From the NCBI RefSeq assembly GCF_024385575.1, contig NZ_JANFMV010000001.1, forward strand, positions 1,269,681-1,333,680: DNA of 64,000 bases, written 5' to 3'. Below the pieces are notes generated by a model. That model did not search any database, was not told the DNA's origin, and was given only the letters and a program-made list of their open reading frames with translations. Positions 1 through 8,729 of this stretch are shown here, piece by piece (the first letter of the stretch is position 1; each line of letters begins with the position of its first letter). Position numbers and translations under genes: made by a program. This DNA comes from Rhizobium sp. NRK18 (GTDB lineage: Bacteria > Pseudomonadota > Alphaproteobacteria > Rhizobiales > Rhizobiaceae).

Positions 1-591
1 CTGTTTGCCACCTGGCATTCGCGTTTCGCGGCTGCCGTCGCGCCTGCCAAGGCCTGGCTCAAGGGCAAGACCATCAAGCGGGCGGAGATCATCTGGAAGG
101 AAGATGTCCGCCGCTGGCATCCGGGCCAGGCCTGGATCTGGGAGCCGGGTGGTTTCGGCGTGTTCGATCCGGGCATCAACGCCTTGTCGATCCTGACCGA
201 GATCATGCCGGACGAGGTCTATGTCACCGACGCATCGCTTGACGTGCCGGAGAACTGCCAGACCCCGATCGCCGCCAGCGTGAAGATGCGCGGCGAGGCC
301 GGTTATCCGATCGCCATGGAGCTCGACTGGCTGCAGACAGGTCCGCAGACCTGGGACATCACCGTCGAAACCGACAGTGGAACGCTGAAGCTGTCTATGG
401 GCGGCAGCGTCATGTCGATTGACGGCAAGCCCGTCTCGGAAGCCCCGGACACCGAGTATGACGAAATCTATCGTCGGTTCGCGGAGCTTATCGCCAGGGG
501 CGAGAGCGATGTGGACGTCCGTCCGCAGCGTCTCGTCGGCGATTGCTTCTTCCTCGGCAAGCGCAACCTCGTCGAGGCATTCCACGATTGA
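1..591 (+). CDS. Gfo/Idh/MocA sugar dehydrogenase, C-terminal part (galactose 1-dehydrogenase type)
   Basis: The reading frame is open from the first base, so the N-terminal Rossmann NAD(P)-binding half lies outside the window. The visible 196 residues carry the block EDVRRWHPGQAWIW followed by GGFGVFDPGINALSIL, characteristic of the D-galactose/L-arabinose 1-dehydrogenase branch of the Gfo/Idh/MocA family, in which the substrate is oxidised to an aldonolactone. An internal ATG at 160 is not the true start. The dgoK, dgoA and lactonase genes downstream support a role in oxidative galactose (De Ley-Doudoroff type) catabolism. Substrate choice between galactose and arabinose is inferred only. 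Confidence 0.8.
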   Translation: MFATWHSRFAAAVAPAKAWLKGKTIKRAEIIWKEDVRRWHPGQAWIWEPGGFGVFDPGINALSILTEIMPDEVYVTDASLDVPENCQTPIAASVKMRGEAGYPIAMELDWLQTGPQTWDITVETDSGTLKLSMGGSVMSIDGKPVSEAPDTEYDEIYRRFAELIARGESDVDVRPQRLVGDCFFLGKRNLVEAFHD

Positions 592-647
592 GGAAAGGCT
601 GCCCGGTTGCCAACGGGCGATGCCGGAATAGGATAGGAATATCAGGG

Positions 648-678
648 CGCGAATCGTGTGGCGGGATTCGCGTCTTTT
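648..678 (+). terminator. Rho-independent terminator after the sugar dehydrogenase
   Basis: An 8-bp perfect stem (CGCGAATC at 648-655 with GATTCGCG at 665-672) and a 9-nt loop are followed by TCTTTT. It lies about 60 nt downstream of the dehydrogenase stop and before the kinase gene, separating the two transcription units. Confidence 0.6.
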
Positions 679-740
679 CGACTTGAGACGGTGGGGGCGT
701 TTCCAGGGACGGCATGCCCCATCCTGACGAAAGGGTGTTG

Positions 741-3251
741 ATGTATCGGAGGCAGCTAGCCCGGCCCTCTGCAGTTCTCGCCATGATCGCGGCCGTGCTC
801 GGCGTGGTCGTCATGGCCGGCTGGCTGACGCAGGATGCAGGCCTCGTGACGGTCTATCCCGGCTTGCCATCCATGGGCTTCAACACGGCACTCTGTTTCA
901 TCCTGTTCGGTTTCGCCCTGCTGATGGCCACGTTCGAGGCCAACAGATCGCGCGCCGTCGTGCTTGTCCCCGCGGTGCTGGTGGTGGTGATATCGGGCCT
1001 TCGGTTGTCGGAGATTCTGACAGGCCTGCCGAGCGGCTGGGGACAGCTGCTCCTCTCCCTGTTCGTACCGCGCACGTTCATCGATCTCGTCGGTGGCGGC
1101 ATGGGCCCGAATACCTCCCTGTCCTTCCTCATAGGGGCGGGCGCGCTGATCTTCGACGGATTGCCAGTCAGCAACCGTTACCGGCACGTCGTTCTGGAAT
1201 TCGCCGGCCTTGCCATGCTTGCGCTGGGCTTCGTCTCGCTGTCGGGCTACGCAACGACGCTGGAAACGGCCTATCGCTGGAGCCCTGTTGCCGGCATGGC
1301 GCTTCATACCTCTTTGGGCATGGTCATCATCGGTGCCAGCATCGTGCTGCGCGACCAGCGGATGGGCCTGTTCGAATCTGACCGTGTGCCTTTGTGGGTG
1401 CCCGGCTTCCTCTGCATCTTCGCGCTGCTCTTCGACCTTTACACGCCGCTCGGCGTCGCCGCTGGCATTCTTTACGTGCCGCTGGTTGCCTGCGCGTTCT
1501 GGTTCAGCGACCGCCCCGCGCCGTTCTTCTTTGCTATCGTCTGCACGCTTTTGATCGGCATCGGCTATTTTGCCTCGGTCGACGAAGGGGTGGCCTTCTG
1601 GAAGGTGATGACCAATCGCGTGCTGTCTGTTGGCACGATCTGGATCGTCGCCGTCTTGGTATACTGGTTCCGTAAGACGTCCCTGCAGCTTGCCGAGGAA
1701 CAGGTGCGCTTTGGCGCGCTGGTTCGGTCGACGCCTGATGGCGTGATCAGCATCGACGAGCGTGGCACCGTCCGCAGCTTCAATCCGGCGGCTGAGGCGA
1801 TGTTCGGCTTCAAGGCGAGCCACGTGATCGGGCGCAACATCAAGATGCTGATGCCGGAGCCCTATCACAGCGAGCATGACGGTTATCTCAACCGTCATAT
1901 GAGGACCGGCGAACGGCGGATCATCGGCACAAACCGGGAAGTCTCGGGCCTGCGCAGCGACGGCAGCACCTTTCCGCTCGATCTGTCGGTCAGCGCTGTG
2001 GAAACGGGCGCTGAGAAGACCTTCGTCGGCATCGTGCGCGACATCACCGAGCGCAGGCGGCAAGAGGACGAACTGCGCACTGCACTTGCCAACCTCAATG
2101 AGCGCGAGCAGCGTCTGAGCGCCGTTCTGCGCACGGCGGTCGACGGCATCATCGCGATCGACGAAAACTACCTCGTCCGCCATTTCAACCCGGCTGCCGA
2201 ACGCATTTTCGGATATCGTTCGGACGAGGTGCTCGGCAAGAACGTCAACATGCTGATGCCCGAGCCCTACCATACCGCCCACGACGGTTATGTCTCCGCT
2301 TACATGCAGACGGGCGAGAAGAAGATCATCGGCGTCGGCCGCGAGGTGCAGGGCAAGCGCAAGGACGGCAGCGTCTTCCCGCTCGACCTTGCCGTCAGCG
2401 AAGTGCCGCTCGGCGGCGGTGAACGGGCCTTTGTCGGCATGGTACGCGACATTTCCGACCGCAAGCGGCAGGAGGAGCAGCTGACAAGCACGCTTGGCCA
2501 GCTTGAAGTCTATGCCGCGGATCTGGAGCGCTCCAACCAGGAACTCGACGATTTTGCCTACATCGCCTCCCACGATCTGAAGGAACCTCTGCGCGGCCTG
2601 CACAATCATTCGCGCTTCCTGCAGGAGGATTACGAGGAGCTTCTCGACGACGACGGCAAGCGGCGGATCAACCGGCTGATCTTCCTCTCCCAGCGAATGG
2701 AGCGTTTGGTCAACGACCTTCTCTATTTCTCGCGGATCGGCCGGCAGGAGCTTGCCGTGAAGCCCACCGACATGAGGATGCTCGTGCAGGATGTGGTCTC
2801 GACGCTCGAGGATTTCCTGCAGGAGCGTGGCGCAAAGGTCGAGATCTCGGCCGACCTGCCTGTCTATACCTGCGATTCCGTGCGTGTCGCTGAAGCCTTC
2901 CGCAACCTCATCACCAACGCTGTCAAATACAACGACAAGCAGGACAAGCGGGTGGAAGTCGGGTTCCTGCCGCGCTACAACGACGCCTCGGGCCGAAATG
3001 CCAGCGCGGTCTTCTACGTCCGCGACAACGGCAAGGGTATTGCGCCGGAGTTCTTCTCCGACGTGTTCCGCATCTTCAAACGGCTCGAGAAGCGTGACGA
3101 CGGCGACGAGGGTACGGGTTCGGGCCTGACCTTCGTCAAGAAGATCGTCGGCCGCCATCACGGCGACATCTGGCTGACCTCGGAAATCGGGGTCGGTACG
3201 ACATTCTATTTTACACTGGGGAGTGATGCGCATGAACAAGCCGCAGCATGA
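741..3251 (+). CDS. Membrane sensor histidine kinase with two FixL-like PAS domains
   Basis: This is a predicted inner-membrane kinase of 836 residues. An N-terminal hydrophobic region of about 310 residues (eight or so membrane segments, MASE-like) is followed by two PAS domains (about 320-440 and 455-575), a HisKA domain with the phospho-acceptor in ASHDLKEPLRG (about H610), and a HATPase domain with NLITNAVKYND, VRDNGKGIAP and GTGSGLTF. Each PAS domain carries MLMPEPY then HDGY (H379 and H514), the position of the haem-ligating His of FixL. An Arg 20 residues after each His matches the FixL FG-loop Arg. Start 741 is preferred because GAAAGGG lies 5 nt upstream; ATG 714 with AGGGA is an alternative. 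The gene overlaps the next receiver gene by 20 nt. Haem binding is inferred from motif alignment only. Confidence 0.85.
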   Translation: MYRRQLARPSAVLAMIAAVLGVVVMAGWLTQDAGLVTVYPGLPSMGFNTALCFILFGFALLMATFEANRSRAVVLVPAVLVVVISGLRLSEILTGLPSGWGQLLLSLFVPRTFIDLVGGGMGPNTSLSFLIGAGALIFDGLPVSNRYRHVVLEFAGLAMLALGFVSLSGYATTLETAYRWSPVAGMALHTSLGMVIIGASIVLRDQRMGLFESDRVPLWVPGFLCIFALLFDLYTPLGVAAGILYVPLVACAFWFSDRPAPFFFAIVCTLLIGIGYFASVDEGVAFWKVMTNRVLSVGTIWIVAVLVYWFRKTSLQLAEEQVRFGALVRSTPDGVISIDERGTVRSFNPAAEAMFGFKASHVIGRNIKMLMPEPYHSEHDGYLNRHMRTGERRIIGTNREVSGLRSDGSTFPLDLSVSAVETGAEKTFVGIVRDITERRRQEDELRTALANLNEREQRLSAVLRTAVDGIIAIDENYLVRHFNPAAERIFGYRSDEVLGKNVNMLMPEPYHTAHDGYVSAYMQTGEKKIIGVGREVQGKRKDGSVFPLDLAVSEVPLGGGERAFVGMVRDISDRKRQEEQLTSTLGQLEVYAADLERSNQELDDFAYIASHDLKEPLRGLHNHSRFLQEDYEELLDDDGKRRINRLIFLSQRMERLVNDLLYFSRIGRQELAVKPTDMRMLVQDVVSTLEDFLQERGAKVEISADLPVYTCDSVRVAEAFRNLITNAVKYNDKQDKRVEVGFLPRYNDASGRNASAVFYVRDNGKGIAPEFFSDVFRIFKRLEKRDDGDEGTGSGLTFVKKIVGRHHGDIWLTSEIGVGTTFYFTLGSDAHEQAAA

Positions 3252-3663
3252 CGTTCAGCCGATCCTGATGGTCGAGGACAGCGAAGACGACTTCGAAGCG
3301 ACGATGCGCGCCTTCCGCAGGGCCAATCTCCGCAATCCGATCCTGCGGGCGGCCTCCGGCGACGAGGCGATCGAACTCCTGGACAACGCCAAGCACAAGC
3401 CGGGGCTCATCCTGCTCGATCTCAACATGCCGGGCATGGATGGCCGGCAGTTGCTGACGGTCCTCAAGCAGCGCGAGGATACCCGCAAGACGCCGGTGGT
3501 GATCCTGACCACCTCGGATGACGAGCGGGACGTGGATGCCTGCTACCAGCTCGGCGCCAATACCTACATCCAGAAGCCCGTGAACCTCGACGGACTGTTT
3601 GCCGCCATCCAGCGGCTGAAGGAATACTGGTTCGAGATCGCGATCCTGCCGAGGGAGGACTAG
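3232..3663 (+). CDS. Single-domain response regulator (Rcp1/CheY-like)
   Basis: This 143-residue protein is a receiver domain alone: acidic pocket in ILMVEDSEDD, phospho-acceptor D63 in LILLDLNMPGMDG, the Thr switch in VVILTTS and Lys in YIQKPVN. The length and the ending (RLKEYWFEIAILP) resemble the Rcp1 family of response regulators that partner phytochrome-type kinases. It overlaps the upstream kinase by 20 nt and is followed directly by the hybrid kinase, so the three genes are likely cotranscribed and coupled. ATG 3232 is chosen because GGGGAG lies 8 nt upstream; GTG 3223 and ATG 3226 are too close to it. With no output domain it probably relays phosphate. Confidence 0.88.
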   Translation: MNKPQHDVQPILMVEDSEDDFEATMRAFRRANLRNPILRAASGDEAIELLDNAKHKPGLILLDLNMPGMDGRQLLTVLKQREDTRKTPVVILTTSDDERDVDACYQLGANTYIQKPVNLDGLFAAIQRLKEYWFEIAILPRED

Positions 3664-5253
3664 GTGCCGGAGAAAAGCACGATCCTCATCGTCGATGACA
3701 GTTACGATGACCGCGACATGTACAAGCGCTTCATCCGCCGGGGCATCGGCTCCGGTGCGGTGATCCTTGAGGCGGGCAATGGCGAGGAGGCGCTGCGGCT
3801 GCAAGCCGAGAAGAAGCCGACCTGCATCCTGCTCGATTACTCCCTGCCGGGCCGCAACGGACTCGTGGTGCTGCAGGATATCCTGAAGGCGGACCCGCAT
3901 GCGGCGGTCATCATGCTCACGGGACAGGGCAATGAAGCCGTCGCCGTCGAAGTCATGAAGGCGGGCGCGAAGGACTATCTCATCAAGGATACGGTGACGG
4001 CGGATTCCCTGCAGCGCTGCATTTACAGCGCGATCGACAGGGCGCGGCTCGAAAGCCTTGTCGAACAAAAGCGTCAGTCGCTGGAGATCTTCACCCGCGC
4101 CATGGCGCACGACCTCAAGGAGCCGGTGCGTGCCATCCGCTCCTTTGCCGGCATCGTTGCCGAATCGCCAGACCTGCCGGAGCAGGAGCGCGACATGATG
4201 AACTTCATCATCAAGGCGGGTGAGAACATGGAGAAGCTCATACAGAGCGTCTCCCACTACACGCAGCTCGATGCCTACGAACACCGCGACATGAAGATGG
4301 TATCGGTCGCGGAGGTCGTCGTGCGGGCCGAGGCGAGCCTCGGCCAGCAGATCCAGTCTTCGAACGCGATCGTCGAGACCGGCGAGGTGGCCAGTGTCTA
4401 TGGCGACCAGACGCTGCTGGTGCAAGTGCTGCAGAACCTGATTCAGAACGCCATTCGATACTGCGACAAGCCCGAACCGCATATCCGCGTCTGGACCGAG
4501 GCGACGGAGACGCACAATCTCATTCATGTCCGCGACAATGGGCCGGGCATCGCCCCCGAATTTCATGCCCGGATTTTCGAACCCTTCAAGCGGCTGGTCG
4601 GACGCGATGTCGAAGGCAGCGGTCTCGGGCTCGCCTTTTGCAAGCGGATCGCCGAGATCCATGGCGGTACAATCCAGTGCACATCCGCATTGGGGCAGGG
4701 GACCACGTTCACCATCGCCCTGCCGAACCCCGACCCGGCGGTGCTCGACGGAGCGCCCGCGCCGCGCAGGCCGGTGGCGTCGCTGCCGGCGACCGGCTCG
4801 GATCCGGACATCCTGCGTCTCGCCAACGTCCTGCTGGTTGAAGACAATCCGGTCGACGTCACGCTGACCAAGATCAAGCTGATGAAGCGCGAGCAGGTGC
4901 ATTTCAACCTGCACGTCGCCTCCAATGGTCGCGAGGCGATCACCCTTCTCGAAAAGCTGCTGGCCGAGCACGAAGTGCCGCCGATGGACCTTGTCCTGCT
5001 CGACATCAACATGCCGATCATGGACGGTTTCCAGGTGCTGGAGGTGTTGGGCAGCAACGAACGGTTGAGGCCTATCCCGGTCTGCATGCTGAGCACGTCA
5101 AGCGACGAGCGCGATATTCTTCGGGCCAAGGAACGCGGCGCGCAGGGCTACATGATCAAGCCGGCGACGATCTCGCAACTGCAGCAGGCCGTGCGCAACA
5201 TTGCCACCCTCAAACTGGTGACACGGGAAAACGGCATACATCTTTGCGCGTGA
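3664..5253 (+). CDS. Hybrid kinase: receiver - histidine kinase - receiver
   Basis: This soluble 529-residue protein begins with a receiver (D58 in CILLDYSLPGRNG), then a HisKA domain (H149 in AMAHDLKEPVRAI), a HATPase domain (NLIQNAIRYCD, VRDNGPGIAP, GSGLGLAFCK) and a C-terminal receiver (D447 in LVLLDINMPIMDG). It has no membrane segment. The GTG start directly abuts the TAG of the preceding receiver gene. The kinase core resembles that of the upstream membrane kinase (DLKEPxRxI), as in phytochrome-linked kinases. With both neighbours it forms a three-gene phosphorelay whose output is not visible here, since no DNA-binding domain is present. Confidence 0.87.
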   Translation: MPEKSTILIVDDSYDDRDMYKRFIRRGIGSGAVILEAGNGEEALRLQAEKKPTCILLDYSLPGRNGLVVLQDILKADPHAAVIMLTGQGNEAVAVEVMKAGAKDYLIKDTVTADSLQRCIYSAIDRARLESLVEQKRQSLEIFTRAMAHDLKEPVRAIRSFAGIVAESPDLPEQERDMMNFIIKAGENMEKLIQSVSHYTQLDAYEHRDMKMVSVAEVVVRAEASLGQQIQSSNAIVETGEVASVYGDQTLLVQVLQNLIQNAIRYCDKPEPHIRVWTEATETHNLIHVRDNGPGIAPEFHARIFEPFKRLVGRDVEGSGLGLAFCKRIAEIHGGTIQCTSALGQGTTFTIALPNPDPAVLDGAPAPRRPVASLPATGSDPDILRLANVLLVEDNPVDVTLTKIKLMKREQVHFNLHVASNGREAITLLEKLLAEHEVPPMDLVLLDINMPIMDGFQVLEVLGSNERLRPIPVCMLSTSSDERDILRAKERGAQGYMIKPATISQLQQAVRNIATLKLVTRENGIHLCA

Positions 5254-5347
5254 GCGCCATCTGATCGGCCGGTTCATTCTGTCGGCCGCAAAACCAACAA
5301 GACGCCTGCGCCGGCAAGGCCATGGCGGAATAAAGGGAGTGAATCCG

Positions 5348-6118
5348 GTGACGGAGTTTGCGACATTTCATGATCTGAAGGGAAAGAGCGTCTTCATTAC
5401 CGGGGGCGGTTCCGGCATCGGAGCCGCGCTGACGGAGGGGTTTATCGAGCAGGGCGCCAGGGTCGCCTTCGTCCAGCGGTCTGACGCCACGCAGTTCGTG
5501 GCCGAGATGAAAGCAAAATACGGCATCGCGCCGCTGTTCATCCCTTGCGACATCACCGACATCGATGCCTTGAAGGCGGCGATAGACAAGGCCGTCGATG
5601 CGCATGGCCCCGTTCAGGTGCTGGTCAACAACGCTGCGAATGACACGCGGCACGGCTGGGAAGACCTGACGGTCGAGGAATGGGATGCGGCGCTTGCCGT
5701 CAACCTGCGGCCGCAGTTCTTCACCATCCAGGCGGTCGCGCCGGGCATGCGGGCGCTCGGCGGCGGCGCCATCATCAATTTTTCCTCGATCACCTACATG
5801 ATGGGGCATGACGGAATGCCGGGCTACGTCACCTCCAAGGCGGCGATCACCGGTCTTACCCGGACGATGGCGCGCGAGCTCGGCCACGACAACATCCGCG
5901 TCAACGCGATCATGCCGGGATGGGTGCTGACGGAGCGGCAGCTGGACCTCTGGGCGACGCCCGAAGGGCTCGCCGCATTCCTCGAAAAACAATGCCTGAA
6001 GGAGCATCTCGGCCCGCGCGATATCGTGGATACGACGCTCTTCCTGGCCTCTGAAGCGAGCCGCATGATGACCGGACAGGCTCTGGTCGTGGATGGCGGC
6101 GTGGTTGTAACGGGTTGA
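5348..6118 (+). CDS. Short-chain dehydrogenase/reductase
   Basis: This is a classical NAD(P)-dependent SDR of about 256 residues. It has the cofactor-binding TGGGSGIG near the N-terminus, NNAAND, catalytic Ser in INFSSITYM, and the YxxxK pair Y160/K164 in GYVTSKAAI. GTG 5348 is preferred because AAAGGGAG ends 8 nt upstream; the in-frame GTG at 5339 lies inside that site. It heads a tightly packed operon with dgoK, dgoA and a lactonase, so it probably oxidises a sugar or sugar acid feeding the 2-keto-3-deoxygalactonate route. The exact substrate cannot be read from the sequence. Confidence 0.85.
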   Translation: MTEFATFHDLKGKSVFITGGGSGIGAALTEGFIEQGARVAFVQRSDATQFVAEMKAKYGIAPLFIPCDITDIDALKAAIDKAVDAHGPVQVLVNNAANDTRHGWEDLTVEEWDAALAVNLRPQFFTIQAVAPGMRALGGGAIINFSSITYMMGHDGMPGYVTSKAAITGLTRTMARELGHDNIRVNAIMPGWVLTERQLDLWATPEGLAAFLEKQCLKEHLGPRDIVDTTLFLASEASRMMTGQALVVDGGVVVTG

Positions 6119-6124
6119 AATGAC

Positions 6125-7039
6125 ATGATGACTGTAGACTGGATTGCTGCCGATTGGGGCACGACGAACCTGCGCGTATGGGCGATCGGCAAGGATGGCG
6201 CCGTTCTCGCCCAGGCGGGGTCGAACAAGGGCATGGGCTCGCTGAAGCGCGATGAATTCGAGGGCGCGCTGCTGGAGGTGGTCGGCCCGTGGCTGACGGA
6301 CGGCAAACGTCTGCCGGTGATCGCCTGCGGCATGGTCGGTGCCCGCCAGGGCTGGCTGGAGGCGCCCTATGCCAAGGTGCCGTGCCCGCCGCTGCATGCC
6401 GACAACATGGTGTCCGTACCGGTCCAGGATCCGCGCATCTCGGTCAGCATCATTCCCGGGCTCTGCCAGATGCAGCCCGCCGACGTCATGCGCGGCGAGG
6501 AAACCCAGATCGCCGGCTACCTGTTCGACAAGCCGGATTTCGACGGCGTGCTCTGCCTTCCCGGCACCCATACCAAGTGGGCGCAGATCAGCGCCGGCGA
6601 GGTCGTCAGCTTCCGCACGTTCATGTCGGGAGAACTGTTCTCGCTGATCTCGACGCAATCGGTGCTTCGCCATTCCATTCCCGCCGATGGCTGGCAGCAG
6701 GACGCCTTTGCCTCCGCTGTCGACGACGCGATCTCCAAGCCGGAGGCGGTCGCCTCGCGCCTGTTTTCGCTGAGGGCGGAATCGCTTCTTACCGATGCCG
6801 ATCCGGCGGCCGCGCGCGCGCGCCTGTCCGGCCTCCTGATCGGCATGGAACTCGCCGCTTCCAGGCCCTACTGGCTCGGCCAGAACATCGCCATCATCGG
6901 CGCCCGCGCACTTTCCGACCTCTACGCCAAGGCGCTTTCGGCGCAAGGGTGCCGGCCGGTGATCACCGACAATGACACGCTTACTCTCAGCGGGCTGAAA
7001 GCGGCCCGCGCCCAAATGGAAAAGGACCAGGCACAATGA
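6125..7039 (+). CDS. dgoK: 2-dehydro-3-deoxygalactonokinase
   Basis: This 304-residue sugar-acid kinase phosphorylates 2-keto-3-deoxygalactonate at the 6 position. Family signatures are the N-terminal DWIAADWGTTNLRVWAI, CGMVGARQGW, LPGTHTKWA and FMSGELFSL. It begins 6 nt after the SDR stop (ATG 6125; ATG 6128 is also possible), and its last codons overlap the start of dgoA in an ATGA junction, giving translational coupling with the next pathway enzyme. Confidence 0.93.
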   Translation: MMTVDWIAADWGTTNLRVWAIGKDGAVLAQAGSNKGMGSLKRDEFEGALLEVVGPWLTDGKRLPVIACGMVGARQGWLEAPYAKVPCPPLHADNMVSVPVQDPRISVSIIPGLCQMQPADVMRGEETQIAGYLFDKPDFDGVLCLPGTHTKWAQISAGEVVSFRTFMSGELFSLISTQSVLRHSIPADGWQQDAFASAVDDAISKPEAVASRLFSLRAESLLTDADPAAARARLSGLLIGMELAASRPYWLGQNIAIIGARALSDLYAKALSAQGCRPVITDNDTLTLSGLKAARAQMEKDQAQ

Positions 7040-7644
7040 GCCGCAAACTGATCGCCATTCTGCGAGGCATCCGCCCCGAAGAAGCGAAGGACGTCGCCGC
7101 AGCGTTGATCGAGGCGGGCATCGACCGCATCGAGGTACCGCTCAATTCTCCCGAACCGCTCGAAAGCATCCGCATCATGACGGACGCATTTGCCGGCAAG
7201 GCACTGATCGGCGCGGGCACCGTTCTGACGGTGAAGGATGTCGAGAATGTCGCGGCAGCCGGCGGCAAGCTCATCGTTTCGCCGAACTGCAACACGGATG
7301 TCATCCGGGCAACGAAGGCGGCCGGACTTCAGTCCTTTCCGGGCGTGCTGACCCCGACCGAGTGCTTTGCCGCGCTCGAAGCCGGTGCCGACGGTCTGAA
7401 GATCTTTCCGTCCGTCATGCTGGGAACGGAGGGACTGAAGGCCATCCGCGCCGTCCTGCCGAAGGAGACGGAAGTCTACATCGTCGGTGGCGCAGGTCCG
7501 GACAATTTCAGGGACTGGTTCGCCGCAGGCGCCGACGGTTTCGGCATCGGCACTGCGCTCTACAAGCCGGGCCGTTCGGTCGAAGAGGTCGCTTCGGTGG
7601 CAAAGAAGATGGTTGAAGCCTATGACGCCGGGAGCAGCAAATGA
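7036..7644 (+). CDS. dgoA: 2-dehydro-3-deoxy-6-phosphogalactonate aldolase
   Basis: This class I aldolase of 202 residues (KDPG/KDPGal aldolase family) splits 6-phospho-2-keto-3-deoxygalactonate into pyruvate and glyceraldehyde 3-phosphate. Visible features are IAILRGI at the N-terminus, catalytic Glu in DRIEVPLNS (E33), GAGTVLT, VSPNCNTDVI, and the Schiff-base lysine K122 in ADGLKIFPS. The start overlaps the dgoK stop by 4 nt and the stop overlaps the lactonase start by 4 nt, so the three genes are translationally coupled. Confidence 0.94.
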   Translation: MSRKLIAILRGIRPEEAKDVAAALIEAGIDRIEVPLNSPEPLESIRIMTDAFAGKALIGAGTVLTVKDVENVAAAGGKLIVSPNCNTDVIRATKAAGLQSFPGVLTPTECFAALEAGADGLKIFPSVMLGTEGLKAIRAVLPKETEVYIVGGAGPDNFRDWFAAGADGFGIGTALYKPGRSVEEVASVAKKMVEAYDAGSSK

Positions 7645-8504
7645 GTGCAAACGTATACGACAATCGTGACTGCTTCCTTGGCGAAGGGCCGCTCTGGCAT
7701 CCCGAACGCGGCCAGCTTTTCTGGTTCGACATCATCAACTGCACGCTGATGACGGTTGAGAACGGCGAGCAGAAGCAGTGGACATTCGACGAGAAGGTTT
7801 CCGCGGCCGGCTGGGTCGACAGGGACACCCTGCTGATCGCCAGCGAAACGTCGCTCTCCCGCTTTGATTTGATCTCGGGAGAGCGACGGAAGATCTGCGA
7901 TCTGGAAGCCGACAACCCGGTGACGCGGTCCAACGATGGCCGCGCCGACCCCTGGGGGGGCTTCTGGATCGGCACCATGGGCAAGAGTGCGGAAGCCGGG
8001 GCCGGCTCGATCTACCGCTTCTATAAGGGTGAGCTGCGCCGTCTGGTCCCGAACGTCACGATCTCCAATGCGATCTGCTTTTCACCCGACCGCCGATTCG
8101 CCTATTTCGCCGATACCGACCGGCAGATTGTCTGGCGTCAGCCGCTTGCCGATTCGGACGGCTGGCCCGTCGGGGAGGCGGAGGTTTTCCTCGATCTTAG
8201 CAACGAGGGCCTCTATCCGGACGGTGCTGTCGTCGATTCGCAGGGCAATTTCTGGAATGCGCAGTGGGGCGCATCGCGGGTTGCCTGTTACGCGCCTGAC
8301 GGCAGCTTCCTGCGGGCGATCGAGGCACCGGCCGCTCACACGAGCTGCCCGGCCTTCGGCGGCGAAAACTTCAACCAGCTGTTTGTAACGACGGCGCAGC
8401 AGGGGCTTTCCAACGAAGATCTCGTGAGCCAACCATCGGCCGGAAAGGTGCATGTGGCGAGCTGCGACATGAGCGGTCAGGCGGAGCATCGCGTCATTCT
8501 TTGA
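7641..8504 (+). CDS. SMP-30/gluconolactonase-family sugar lactonase
   Basis: This six-bladed beta-propeller lactonase of 287 residues belongs to the SMP-30/regucalcin family. It has LGEGPLWHPERGQLFWFDI (metal-binding Glu in EGPLW), RSNDGRADPWGGFWIGTMG (Asn/Asp metal ligands), NAICFSPD, and LYPDGAVVDSQGNFWNAQWG. It would hydrolyse the galactono- or arabinonolactone made by the dehydrogenase at the left edge. It is the last gene of the dgo operon and is followed by a strong terminator. The lactone specificity is inferred from context. Confidence 0.88.
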   Translation: MSANVYDNRDCFLGEGPLWHPERGQLFWFDIINCTLMTVENGEQKQWTFDEKVSAAGWVDRDTLLIASETSLSRFDLISGERRKICDLEADNPVTRSNDGRADPWGGFWIGTMGKSAEAGAGSIYRFYKGELRRLVPNVTISNAICFSPDRRFAYFADTDRQIVWRQPLADSDGWPVGEAEVFLDLSNEGLYPDGAVVDSQGNFWNAQWGASRVACYAPDGSFLRAIEAPAAHTSCPAFGGENFNQLFVTTAQQGLSNEDLVSQPSAGKVHVASCDMSGQAEHRVIL

Positions 8505-8536
8505 GGGGATGGCACAGGAATCGCAGGGCGTTTCAC

Positions 8537-8596
8537 CGTCGCTCACGGCAAATTTTGTCGCAAATTCGACAGAAGCTGCCGTGAGCGACGTTTTTC
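8537..8596 (+). terminator. Strong Rho-independent terminator of the dgo operon
   Basis: A perfect 14-bp inverted repeat (CGTCGCTCACGGCA at 8537-8550, complement at 8577-8590) encloses a 26-nt loop that itself contains a TGTCG/CGACA hairpin. TTTTT follows directly. It sits 33 nt after the lactonase stop. Confidence 0.85.
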
Positions 8597-8729
8597 TCCA
8601 CTTGTGGGAATAAATTTTTATCCTCTTGGATGGCGGCTGTTGCATCGCCGCAAAGAGATGTGCTTGTATGGCTGCAACTAAGGACAGGATGAACCTGCCA
8701 GGGGAAAACAGTAGCTAGACGGGGTAGTT
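8596..8729 (+). other. Leader region of the polyamine-type ABC operon with a short upstream frame
   Basis: This gap must hold the promoter of the transporter operon, although no convincing -35/-10 pair could be assigned. A 16-codon frame (ATG 8669, TAG 8717-8719; MAATKDRMNLPGENSS) ends 10 nt before the GTG start of the ATPase gene. It may be a leader peptide or chance. Confidence 0.3.

Noticed and set aside
756..3239. An 827-codon open frame antisense to the PAS-PAS kinase
   Set aside because: The sense frame has complete kinase motifs; the antisense frame is Arg/His/Asp-rich without recognisable domains, a usual effect of high-GC codon bias.
3211..7036. Long antisense frames opposite the hybrid kinase and the dgo genes
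   Set aside because: They lie wholly opposite genes with intact catalytic motifs and have low-complexity compositions.
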